24,930 nucleotides of DNA from FEN-1297 sp964498065 (lineage in GTDB: Bacteria; Bacteroidota; Ignavibacteria; Ignavibacteriales; Ignavibacteriaceae). The notes beneath the pieces are model-generated. The model was given only the letters and a program-made list of their open reading frames with translations, made no database searches and had not been told where the DNA came from. Below, piece after piece: positions 1 through 8,045 of this stretch. The first letter of the stretch is position 1; every line of letters begins with the position of its first letter. Where the stretch lies: contig CAZCFZ010000055.1 of assembly GCA_964498065.1 (NCBI GenBank), positions 1 to 24,930 on the forward strand, given 5' to 3'. Position numbers and translations under genes: made by a program.

Positions 1-223
1 CTTATTTAACGAATAACCTGAGACTTTTTTATCTTTCTATTTCGGATTTGAGAATAAAAGTGTTGTCTCTTTCTTTTTTCTGCATTTAAGTAAAAATATT
101 TTTAAGTTTAATTATTCACATATAGTAATGCTTTATAAAAAATAGGGAAACTTGTTATTATATTAAAGCATTTTAGGGAACAAACCGAAAAATAGTTTGA
201 AATGATATAAATTTAAAAATAAA

Positions 224-598
224 ATGAATGAAACAATTTCATACTGCGGCCTGATTTGCAAAGGCTGTCCTATTTATTTAGCATCAAAGGAAGAAGATCA
301 AACAAAAAAACAACAAATGATAAATGATATAATTAGTGCATGCAGAGAAATTTATGGGATTAATTATAACTTTGAAGACATAAATGATTGTGACGGATGT
401 AAGTCTGAAAGCGGAATAATATTCTTCGGATGCAGAAATTGTAATATACGTAAATGTGCAATTGAAAAAGGTATAGATAACTGTTCATATTGTGATGAAT
501 ATGCATGCGAAGATTTATTAGCAATATTCAAAACCGATCGGGAAGCTAAAATACGCCTTGAAAATTTTAGGAAAGATATTAATGAAAGAGGAGCATAA
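224..598 (+). CDS. DUF3795-family cysteine-rich protein
   Basis: The 124-residue product opens with YCGLICKGCP, the signature start of DUF3795 proteins. It carries many Cys residues in CxxC-like spacings: CDGCK, CRNCNIRKC and CSYCDEYAC. These arrangements suggest metal (Zn or Fe-S) binding, but the family has no firmly established biochemical role. The protein has no signal peptide or membrane segment and is probably cytoplasmic. Length is typical for the family. The ATG at 224 sits only a few residues before the conserved YCGL motif, so the start is well placed, although no clear Shine-Dalgarno sequence precedes it. The gene looks monocistronic, with AT-rich non-coding DNA on both sides. Family assignment is confident; function is unknown. 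Confidence 0.8.
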   Translation: MNETISYCGLICKGCPIYLASKEEDQTKKQQMINDIISACREIYGINYNFEDINDCDGCKSESGIIFFGCRNCNIRKCAIEKGIDNCSYCDEYACEDLLAIFKTDREAKIRLENFRKDINERGA

Positions 599-714
599 AT
601 ATTTTTTACCTGCCATTTTATTTTTTTTATTGTTAAAGAATAATTATTATTTATATATTAATAAACAAGCGGTTAAATATAATAGGTGGTTTAGTAAAAG
701 AGGGATAATATAAA

Positions 715-1290
715 TTGTCAATTGAAATTAACAAAAGTATTTTTGAAAGCTTTCCTCTGCGTGAAAGTAAACGTCTAAAATTCAGGCAGATTTTATTATC
801 CGATTCCGATGATATTTTTAATATTAGATCAAATGACGATGTAATGAAATATATGGATACTAATAAAATGCTCACTACAGGCGAGTCGGTTAAGCTAATC
901 CAATCTATGGATGATTCATTTAAAAAAGGTACCGGGATAAATTGGGGATTAATTGAAAAATTTACAAATCAATTCATCGGCTATTTCGGATTCTGGAGAA
1001 TTGATGCAAAAAATTGCCGGGCTGAAATCGGATATGCATTATGCCCGCAGAATTGGGGTAAGAGTTATATGCTGGAGACATTTCGTACTCTTATAAAATT
1101 CGGGTTTGAAGAATTAAAACTGCACAGTATCGAAGCGAACGTAAACCCGGGAAATACTGCATCAATAAAATTACTGGAAAAATTCGGTTTCAAAAGGGAA
1201 GCATATTTTAGAGAAAATTATTTTTTCAATAATGAATTTAAGGACAGTGTAATATTTTCATTGCTTGAAAACGATTTAGTTAAAAACTAA
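715..1290 (+). CDS. GNAT acetyltransferase (RimJ/RimL-like)
   Basis: The 191-residue product has the order of a RimJ/RimL-type N-acetyltransferase. An N-terminal LRESKRLKFRQI strand is followed by INWGLIEK...FIGYFGFWRID, then EIGYALCPQNWGKSYMLE, the acetyl-CoA pyrophosphate-binding region. After that come HSIEANVNPGNTASIKLLEKFGF and the final strand GFKREAYFRENYFFNNEF. Such enzymes move an acetyl group from acetyl-CoA to protein N-termini or small amines; the substrate cannot be read from sequence. The start is TTG at 715, preceded by AGAGGG at 699-704. No ATG lies close enough to keep the first conserved strand. The gene appears to stand alone, with an intergenic repeat following it. Confidence 0.85.
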   Translation: MSIEINKSIFESFPLRESKRLKFRQILLSDSDDIFNIRSNDDVMKYMDTNKMLTTGESVKLIQSMDDSFKKGTGINWGLIEKFTNQFIGYFGFWRIDAKNCRAEIGYALCPQNWGKSYMLETFRTLIKFGFEELKLHSIEANVNPGNTASIKLLEKFGFKREAYFRENYFFNNEFKDSVIFSLLENDLVKN

Positions 1291-1296
1291 ATTATT

Positions 1297-1352
1297 CTTA
1301 GTGTCCTTAGTGTCTTAGTGGTTAAGCATCTTTTTACCGCTAAGGTACTTAG
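1297..1352. repeat. CTTAGTGTC direct repeat with imperfect inverted copy
   Basis: Immediately after the GNAT stop codon there is a tandem CTTAGTGTC (1297-1305 and 1306-1314) followed by TTAGTGG. An imperfect inverted copy, ACCGCTAAGGTACTTAG, lies at 1336-1352 and pairs with 1306-1322 apart from a few mismatches and wobbles. The arrangement could fold as a hairpin in the transcript. No long U run follows, so it is not a convincing terminator. It reads as a degenerate copy of a short interspersed intergenic repeat. Confidence 0.55.
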
Positions 1353-1462
1353 TTCACAAAGTAAACTAAGGGTTCATTTAACCTATTTGAAAAAATCGAA
1401 AAATTGGTAAAACATCTCTCCAATTTTTATTAAATTTATGTGTAATAAATTTGGGGTTTATA

Positions 1463-2212
1463 ATGAAAAAACTATCGGGCTGCTTTTTAGGTTTAACCGT
1501 TATTATTCTTAACTTTAATTTAACATTCGGACAGATTGCATCGGTTAAATTTGAAGTTAAAGTTCCTACCGAAGGAATGCAGAAAAATTCTTCAGTATTT
1601 CTTACGGGTTCATTTAACGGATGGAATCCTCACGATTCAATGTATATAATGCAAAAAGCAGGCGATGAATTATATTCGTTGATAATTCCTGTCTTTGATG
1701 AAAAGAAGTATGAATATAAATTTACTCTCGGGAGCTGGGGTTCTGTTGAAACTTCGCTTACCGGCTCAGAAATTAAGAATAGGAAATTTATTTCATATGA
1801 CGGTCTTATAATAAAAGATACTGTACTTAAATGGAAGTCACCGGAACATGAATCTAAAAGGGACACAACGCTAATGCTAAGTAAAAAACAAATGGAAGAG
1901 ATTAGCAAGATGAAGACCGAAATATTCGCGAAGATGATGGGAAAAATGAAAAGTGTTCTGTCGGTATTAAAAAAAGCATTTATGAATATGCTTTCGGAGA
2001 AACCGGATATGAAGTTAAGAAAGAAATATCACGAACAAATGGTAAGCAGTATTAACAGCTTTTTGGATTTAGCAGCAGATGCAATGTGGAAAGTCTCTTC
2101 GTTATTTACTCCGGAACAGAAAAAAGCAATATTAAATGAAATGGAAAAATCAAAAGATCCGGGATCTTTTATTGACATTATAACAAAGGCTATGAGTACG
2201 CCGCATAAATAA
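1463..2212 (+). CDS. Secreted CBM48/AMPK-type glycogen-binding-like protein with helical tail
   Basis: The 249-residue product begins with a signal peptide: MKK, a hydrophobic stretch to about residue 20, then FGQ as probable cleavage region. Residues about 28-110 form an AMPK-beta/CBM48-like immunoglobulin fold, seen as VFLTGSFNGWNP (GSFNGW at 49-54), then YSLIIPVFDEKKYEYKFTLGSWG. In that family these strands bind glycogen-like glucans. The C-terminal half is Lys/Met-rich and helical, ending with a FTPEQKKAI segment resembling the LTxxQ motif of Spy/CpxP-type periplasmic proteins. The ATG at 1463 is chosen over an upstream TTG at 1451 because it starts the signal peptide and has GGGG at 1453-1456. 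Periplasmic or surface location is likely; ligand and role are unknown. Confidence 0.7.
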   Translation: MKKLSGCFLGLTVIILNFNLTFGQIASVKFEVKVPTEGMQKNSSVFLTGSFNGWNPHDSMYIMQKAGDELYSLIIPVFDEKKYEYKFTLGSWGSVETSLTGSEIKNRKFISYDGLIIKDTVLKWKSPEHESKRDTTLMLSKKQMEEISKMKTEIFAKMMGKMKSVLSVLKKAFMNMLSEKPDMKLRKKYHEQMVSSINSFLDLAADAMWKVSSLFTPEQKKAILNEMEKSKDPGSFIDIITKAMSTPHK

Positions 2213-2407
2213 TTTTTATATTTAGATATAACAATACAATATTTCACAATAGGGGAAATAATATCGGACTTTAATCTTCTGTGAAAATCCGTTTTGCCGA
2301 TGTTCTATATTTGTTTTAGACTAAATCACACACCTATTTTTTCAACTCTAGAATGAGCAATTCTTTTGTATATTTAAAGTCTTAAGTTTTAATTATAATG
2401 CCGAAAG

Positions 2408-5188
2408 ATGAAGGAAAATTCCAACAACATAAAATATAAAAAGATAATTATTAAAGGCGCCAAAGAGCATAATCTTAAAAATTTGAGCTTTGAGCTTCCT
2501 CGTAATAAAGTAATTGTTTTTACAGGAGTAAGCGGAAGCGGTAAATCATCTTTGGTTTTCGATACGATATATGCAGAAGGGCAGCGGCGTTATGTTGAAA
2601 GTCTATCATCTTATGCCAGGCAGTTTCTTGAACGTATGAATAAGCCGGATGTGGATTTTATTCAAGGGATTAGTCCCGCCGTTGCAATCGAACAAAAAAC
2701 CGGCGCTAAAAATACACGTTCTACTGTCGGAACTACGACAGAAGTTTATGATTACCTTAGGCTGCTTTATGCAAGGATTGGAAAGACAATCTGTTTTGAA
2801 TGCGGCAAGGAGGTTAAGAAGGCAACTACCGGAACTGTTTCCGATTGGCTGGAAGAACAGCCTGAAGATTCCAAATTTTATCTGGGTTTTCCTCTTCATG
2901 CTCATGAAGGTCATACAATTAAAGAAGAAATCGATCTGTTGAAGAAGCGGGGTTTTTTTAGAATCTATTTTAAAAATAAATTAGTCGATCTTAATGAAGA
3001 AGAAAAAAATCCTACGAAAAAAGATAAAGTAAGTGTTATAATAGATAGATTTAAAGTTCAAAAAGGTAAAGTAAGAGAAAGATTATCCGATGCAATTGAA
3101 GTTACATTTAAAGAAGGGGAAGACAGGCTTATTCTGATAAACGCCGATACGGGTGAAGAAAAAGAGTTTAATAAATTTTATGAATGCTGCGGGATAAGAT
3201 ATGAAGAGCCTGAACCGAGGTTCTTTTCATTTAATAACCCGTTCGGCGCCTGCCCAGTCTGCCAGGGATTCAGCAGAGTTATCGGTGTTGACATGAACCT
3301 GGTTATTCCTAATCCTTCACTTACAATTTCCGAAGGAGTAATTGCACCATTCAGATCTGCAAAATACAGCAGTCATTTAAGAGATCTTGTCAGAAGCGCT
3401 AAACAATATAATATTCCGCTGAATGTACCGTTTAATAAATTAACTTCCGAACAAGTTTCACTTATCAAAACCGGTTTCGGCGATTACATCGGTATTGATA
3501 AATTTTTCGAAAAGCTTGAAACTAAAACTTATAAAATGCATATAAGAATTCTCCTCAGCAGGTACAGGGGATATACTTTATGCAGCGCATGCAAAGGATC
3601 AAGGCTTAGAAGAGAAGCTCTTCAAGTTAAGATTAACGGCAAATCAATTTATGATGTAGTTAAAATTCCGATTGAGCAGTCGCTTCAATTTTTCAAAGAT
3701 CTTAAGCTTTCCGAATATGATATGCTTGTCGGTGAAAGGGTGCTAAAAGAAATTATTAAAAGATTGACTTTCTTGAATGATGTCGGTATCGGTTATTTAA
3801 CACTTGATCGATTAAGCAGCTCGCTTTCCGGCGGGGAAACACAAAGAATTAATCTTGCTACTTCTTTGGGTTCTTCGCTTGTCGGCACGTTATACGTTCT
3901 TGATGAACCGAGTATTGGCCTGCATCCGCGCGATAATTCCAGGCTTATTAATATTCTGCAAAATCTTAGAGACATCGGTAATACGGTACTTGTAGTTGAA
4001 CATGATCCTGAAATGATTAGACATGCCGACTTGATTGTTGATATGGGGCCGAGAGCCGGAATTCATGGCGGCGAAATAATGGCGATGGGTACTTATGAAG
4101 AAATATTGAAAAATAGAAACTCATTAACAGGGAAATATCTTTCGGGTAAACTTGAAATACCGGTTCCGAATAAAAGAAAAACTCAGGCAACCAAGTGTAT
4201 TTCAATATCAGGCGCAAAAGAGCATAATCTAAAAAATATTAATGTTGAGATTCCTTTAAATAAATTTGTAGTTATTACCGGTGTAAGTGGATCAGGAAAA
4301 AGCACCTTAATACATGATATACTTTACGGAGGATTGTCGAAATATTTAGGAAAGGTTCCGCCAAAAATCGGAAAATATGACGATATCAAAGGCGGAGAAT
4401 TTATCGATGATATTGAGATAGTTGATCAATCGCCTATAGGTAAGACTCCTCGTTCAAATCCTATTAGCTACATAAAAGTCTATGAACACATACGCGAGCT
4501 TTTTGCTTCTACACATCAGGCAAGAGCGCGAGGTTATAAACCGGGCTACTTCTCATTCAATGTACCGGGCGGCAGATGCGAAACCTGCCAGGGCGACGGT
4601 TTCATTAAAGTTGAAATGCAGTTTTTAGCGGATTTATATCTTGAATGCGACGACTGCAACGGAACAAGATTTAAAAAAGAAATTAGAGAGATTACTTATA
4701 AAGGTAAGAATTTAATAGATGTACTAAATATGACTGTAGATGAAGCAGTTGAATTCTTCAAAAGCAATGAAAAAATAGTTAAAGGTATTCATCTGCTTTC
4801 CGATGTAGGCCTGGGCTACTTGAAATTAGGGCAGCCTTCAAACACTTTATCGGGAGGAGAAGCTCAGCGCATTAAACTTGCTGCACATCTTACTGCACAG
4901 AGAGAAAGAAAACATACTTTATTTATTTTCGACGAACCTACAACGGGACTTCATTTTGACGATATTTCCAAGTTGTTAAATTGTTTCAACCTGCTGCTTG
5001 AAAGAAATAATTCTGTTGTAATTATTGAACATAATTTGGAAATAATTAAATGTGCCGATCATATAATTGATCTGGGTCCTGAAGCCGGAGACAAAGGCGG
5101 TGAAGTTATAGCTGTCGGTACACCGGAAGAAATTATTGAGTATCCCGAATCGTGGACGGGAAAATATTTAAAAGCTTATTTTGATTAA
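2408..5188 (+). CDS. uvrA: Excinuclease ABC subunit A
   Basis: The 926-residue product is a full-length UvrA, the damage-recognition ATPase of nucleotide excision repair. Two ABC modules are visible. The first has Walker A GVSGSGKSS (residues 40-48) and signature LSGGETQRI; the second has Walker A GVSGSGKSTLI and signature LSGGEAQRIKLA with FDEPTTGLHF. The C-terminal zinc finger is intact (CETC at 724-727, CDDC at 747-750). The first zinc module is degenerate: C282-x2-C285 is present, but the partner pair reads YECC (Cys260-Cys261), so the first Cys of CxxC is Tyr258. The region after the SPAVAIEQK motif resembles the second UvrA paralogue common in Bacteroidetes (inference). A TATAAT at 2394-2399 lies just upstream and no Shine-Dalgarno sequence is evident, so the mRNA may have a very short leader. 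Confidence 0.95.
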   Translation: MKENSNNIKYKKIIIKGAKEHNLKNLSFELPRNKVIVFTGVSGSGKSSLVFDTIYAEGQRRYVESLSSYARQFLERMNKPDVDFIQGISPAVAIEQKTGAKNTRSTVGTTTEVYDYLRLLYARIGKTICFECGKEVKKATTGTVSDWLEEQPEDSKFYLGFPLHAHEGHTIKEEIDLLKKRGFFRIYFKNKLVDLNEEEKNPTKKDKVSVIIDRFKVQKGKVRERLSDAIEVTFKEGEDRLILINADTGEEKEFNKFYECCGIRYEEPEPRFFSFNNPFGACPVCQGFSRVIGVDMNLVIPNPSLTISEGVIAPFRSAKYSSHLRDLVRSAKQYNIPLNVPFNKLTSEQVSLIKTGFGDYIGIDKFFEKLETKTYKMHIRILLSRYRGYTLCSACKGSRLRREALQVKINGKSIYDVVKIPIEQSLQFFKDLKLSEYDMLVGERVLKEIIKRLTFLNDVGIGYLTLDRLSSSLSGGETQRINLATSLGSSLVGTLYVLDEPSIGLHPRDNSRLINILQNLRDIGNTVLVVEHDPEMIRHADLIVDMGPRAGIHGGEIMAMGTYEEILKNRNSLTGKYLSGKLEIPVPNKRKTQATKCISISGAKEHNLKNINVEIPLNKFVVITGVSGSGKSTLIHDILYGGLSKYLGKVPPKIGKYDDIKGGEFIDDIEIVDQSPIGKTPRSNPISYIKVYEHIRELFASTHQARARGYKPGYFSFNVPGGRCETCQGDGFIKVEMQFLADLYLECDDCNGTRFKKEIREITYKGKNLIDVLNMTVDEAVEFFKSNEKIVKGIHLLSDVGLGYLKLGQPSNTLSGGEAQRIKLAAHLTAQRERKHTLFIFDEPTTGLHFDDISKLLNCFNLLLERNNSVVIIEHNLEIIKCADHIIDLGPEAGDKGGEVIAVGTPEEIIEYPESWTGKYLKAYFD

Positions 5189-5212
5189 TGAAAGTTTAAT
5201 TAATTGAATAAC

Positions 5213-5385
5213 CTTTAGTGATTAGTAATAACTAAAGTCAATATCTTATAATGTAAACCGTTAAAACGGTTATAAATAAATTAATTTTTCTCTATATAAC
5301 TTCGGGATTAATCTCGAAGTTATTAATATCAAAAAAGTAAAATACAAACTGTTTTAACAGTATTTTCATTTAGTCTTTAACTAAA
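5213..5385. repeat. Mirror-ordered cluster of five hairpins (A-B-C-B'-A')
   Basis: Five hairpins lie between uvrA and the GH113-like gene. A has CTTTAGT (5213-5219) pairing with ACTAAAG (5231-5237). B has AACCGTT (5256-5262) pairing with AACGGTT (5265-5271). C is a 28-nt near-perfect palindrome at 5296-5323 with stem ATAACTTCG/CGAAGTTAT. D has ACTGTT (5348-5353) pairing with AACAGT (5356-5361). E has TTTAGT (5369-5374) pairing with ACTAAA (5380-5385). E repeats the stem of A. D is B in inverted orientation with one compensatory C-G to T-A change. The cluster is therefore mirror-ordered around C. No U-tract follows any hairpin, so it is not a simple terminator. Confidence 0.75.
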
Positions 5386-5448
5386 GTATAAATATACCCT
5401 CAAACGCGGAATTCTAAATTCACTAAAATATCTTAATTAAAAAGCATT

Positions 5449-7755
5449 ATGTCTTTCAAAATGAAGGTAATACATTTTCTTATTCCAATAAGTGCATTCG
5501 TTCTTGTTTATCTTGTAATAAATCCGCAGAGCTACAATAGTATATATAAACAAAATCAAAATACGGAAATCAACAGGCGCTTACTGTTTGAAGATTTATA
5601 TCATAACGGCGGATTAATAATTTATGCCGCTTCGAATACTTCCTTCTCACAGCAATATTTGAATGATGCTGAAAGAATTCAAGAAAATTTTAAATGGGCA
5701 CATTTAAAGATTATTCCCGATACTGCCGTTACATCATCCGAATTAAAAAATAATTCCATGATAATTCTCGGGACTTATAAATCCAATAATATTTTAGGAG
5801 AACTATCCGCGCAGCTTCCCGTAAAATTCTCTGATTCAAGTTTTTCGTTTAATCACCAAAAATTTAAAGATCCTTCAACAACAATAAATCTGTTTTTTTA
5901 TAATCCTCTCAACAGGAAAAAATTATGCTATATAATTTCAGGAATAAATGATAAGTATGTATTACATGTATCCGGCATTAGAACAATAGGTGATATAAGG
6001 ATTGTGCAGAATGGATTATGTTCGGAATTGGGATTCTTTAAATTAAATTCACATGGTAATTGGATACTTGATGAAAATAGATTGTATAATTTCTTAGATG
6101 AAAAAAAGGTTTACAATATTTCTAAAAATTTTAGGTATACCGTTTATTCAAAAACTATTGACTATAAACAGGTAAAAAAGATCGATTTGGTTAATGAAGC
6201 TTCATTAAAAAAGCTAAAACAATTCTTCGGTAAAGATTTTCATTCTTCAAGAATTAACTTTAACATTTTTGATAACTTTGAAGATAAAGGTCTTATCACC
6301 GGAAATACGGAACTCTCTAATATAAATAATACGGACAGTTCAATAGACTTAGTAATTAATAGCTGGATCAATGGAAGCGATTTTTCGAAAGCTGCTTTAT
6401 TTTTAATCAGGAAAAATATCGGCAGTCCCAAAGTTGATTTTTTAGAACAGGGACTCTCTTTTTACTTCTCGAATAATTGGAGAGATAAAGGTTATAAATT
6501 TTGGGCAAGCTTTATTTATCAATCGGGTGATATACCCGAGCTTAATGAGATGCTGGATAATTATTCGCTTGAATATGATTCATATTTTCTCACGGATCCG
6601 CTCTCAGCCGGCTTTGTTTCATTCTTAATTGAAAAATTCGGTAAAGAAAATTTCATTAATAATTACCTCAAGTGGAATAAAAACGATTTGAATCTAGAAG
6701 GTGAGTGGAAAAAATACTTAGCTTCGTTTTCAAAAAATTATTTAAAAGAAATTAAGGATTACAAAAATAATTTTCCTCATGATATACCTGAATTTCAAAA
6801 AGGATTTTGCTTTGCTCATGAAGGTTATGACATATACAACGGATATTTATCACGGGAAGCAAAACAATCGGTGGAAAAGATGAAGAGCCTGGGGGCAAAT
6901 TCTTTTTCAATAACTCCTTTTACATCAATGCGTGATGCAAACAAACCTGTGCCTTTAAGGTTCTGGGAATTTGCCGGCGCCGAAAATGATGAAAGTTTGA
7001 TTTATTTGTCCCACCTGTCTCAAAAATTAAAGATGAATGTAATACTTAAACCTCAAATTTATTTGGGTGAAAACAGCTGGCCGGGAAATATTGAAATGAC
7101 AAATAAAAATGACTGGCAAAAATTCTTTCATTACTATTTTAACTGGATAAGTCATTATGCTATGCTTGCGGAAATGTATAAAATTCCGATACTATGTATA
7201 GGAAATGAACTTTCGAAAGCTACAGTTGGTCACGAAGAAGACTGGATTAAGATTGTAAAAAAAATTAGAAAAATTTACAGCGGTAAAATAGTTTACGGTC
7301 CAAATTGGAGTTCCGAATTTTCAAAACTCACATTCTGGAAATACTTCGACTATATCGGGCTGAGTGAATATTTTCCTTTGAGCGATAAAGACAATCCAAC
7401 TGATGAAGAACTGTTTAAAGGTGCACAGAAAGTAATGAAGAAAATTCATTCAATACAAAAGAAATACAACAAACCGATAATTTTTACCGAAGTCGGATTT
7501 AGAAGTACCGGAGAGCCCTGGAAAACCGCTTTTGAGAGCAACACAAAAAATGAAACAAATCTTCAAAATCAAGCAAGATGTTATAATGCATTATTTAAGG
7601 CAGCTTACAGCCAAAATTGGATTGCAGGCATGTACTGGTGGAAGTGGCCTAGTTATTTAACTTACGGCGGAAGCCCGGAAAACAAACATTATACTCCGAA
7701 TAACAAACCAGCGGAAGAAGTAGTAAAAAGGTGGTATTCTAAAATTTGGAATTAA
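5449..7755 (+). CDS. Membrane-anchored protein with C-terminal GH113-like glycosidase domain
   Basis: The 768-residue product has one N-terminal hydrophobic segment (about residues 6-24), a signal anchor or uncleaved signal. A large middle region follows that I recognise only in part. Residues about 305-420 resemble the helical part of gluzincin peptidases: LEQGLSFYF at 332-340 corresponds to the W.xEGLA element and LIEKFGKENF follows. The usual HExxH site is missing, so it is probably not a peptidase. From about residue 452 the sequence matches the GH113 TIM barrel (beta-mannanase-type): CIGNELS with candidate acid/base Glu587, FTEVGF with candidate nucleophile Glu681, and GMYWWKWP near the end. 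It probably hydrolyses a plant- or microbe-derived beta-glycan in the periplasm; the substrate is not certain. The ATG at 5449 lacks a clear Shine-Dalgarno sequence; Met5 is an alternative start. Confidence 0.75.
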   Translation: MSFKMKVIHFLIPISAFVLVYLVINPQSYNSIYKQNQNTEINRRLLFEDLYHNGGLIIYAASNTSFSQQYLNDAERIQENFKWAHLKIIPDTAVTSSELKNNSMIILGTYKSNNILGELSAQLPVKFSDSSFSFNHQKFKDPSTTINLFFYNPLNRKKLCYIISGINDKYVLHVSGIRTIGDIRIVQNGLCSELGFFKLNSHGNWILDENRLYNFLDEKKVYNISKNFRYTVYSKTIDYKQVKKIDLVNEASLKKLKQFFGKDFHSSRINFNIFDNFEDKGLITGNTELSNINNTDSSIDLVINSWINGSDFSKAALFLIRKNIGSPKVDFLEQGLSFYFSNNWRDKGYKFWASFIYQSGDIPELNEMLDNYSLEYDSYFLTDPLSAGFVSFLIEKFGKENFINNYLKWNKNDLNLEGEWKKYLASFSKNYLKEIKDYKNNFPHDIPEFQKGFCFAHEGYDIYNGYLSREAKQSVEKMKSLGANSFSITPFTSMRDANKPVPLRFWEFAGAENDESLIYLSHLSQKLKMNVILKPQIYLGENSWPGNIEMTNKNDWQKFFHYYFNWISHYAMLAEMYKIPILCIGNELSKATVGHEEDWIKIVKKIRKIYSGKIVYGPNWSSEFSKLTFWKYFDYIGLSEYFPLSDKDNPTDEELFKGAQKVMKKIHSIQKKYNKPIIFTEVGFRSTGEPWKTAFESNTKNETNLQNQARCYNALFKAAYSQNWIAGMYWWKWPSYLTYGGSPENKHYTPNNKPAEEVVKRWYSKIWN

Positions 7756-7846
7756 TTTTTTGATATTTAATTGTGAAGAATTTTAAGTCGTCTATTTGTC
7801 CGAAAAATGCAAATTCTGGTTAAATCCAAAGTATATTGTACATCAA

Positions 7847-7861
7847 TAATGTGATACATTA
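7847..7861. promoter_or_regulatory. Short perfect inverted repeat, possible operator
   Basis: TAATGT-GAT-ACATTA is a perfect 6-bp inverted repeat with a 3-bp spacer. It lies 185 bp upstream of the M16 peptidase start. Size and symmetry would fit a dimeric regulator site, but in AT-rich DNA such repeats also arise by chance. I do not recognise the regulator. Confidence 0.2.
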
Positions 7862-7908
7862 CCTAACATTATATCTTAATTATCTTTAAACTTTTTAACG
7901 TTTTTCTA

Positions 7909-7922
7909 TTCCCTTTGGGGAA
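7909..7922. repeat. Solitary hairpin related to the end of the IS200-type element
   Basis: TTCCC-TTTG-GGGAA forms a 5-bp hairpin in the non-coding DNA before the M16 peptidase gene. The 15 nt CCCTTTGGGGAAATT (7911-7925) match exactly, in inverted orientation, the outermost left hairpin and flank of the tnpA element near 20096-20114. It looks like an isolated element end or an independent copy of a dispersed hairpin. Confidence 0.5.
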
Positions 7923-8045
7923 ATTGAGATTTGAATTTATCTAATTCTTAAAGTGACAAATTTACATCAATATAACATTTACAAGTTAAAATTTACATAT
8001 CTGTTCAACATACCATCTTTTTTCTATTTATAAAGGAGAATAATT

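Noticed and set aside
1..223. Partial gene or promoter at the left edge
   Set aside because: The segment is AT-rich with stops in all frames; no recognisable coding, RNA or clear promoter signal is seen.
1446..1453. TAAATTTG as promoter of the CBM48-like gene
   Set aside because: It ends 9 nt before the ATG and has no -33 partner.
2306..2313. TATATTTG as a Bacteroidota -7 box for uvrA
   Set aside because: No TTTG lies at the -33 distance and it is about 95 bp from the start; chance is likely.
2366..2399. Strong sigma70-type promoter of uvrA
   Set aside because: TATAAT at 2394-2399 is good, but no -35 box sits at normal spacing and it lies almost on the start codon. It is mentioned only as a hint of a short leader.
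5213..5385. CRISPR array
   Set aside because: The palindromes differ in sequence, have no constant repeat or regular spacers, and no cas gene is nearby.
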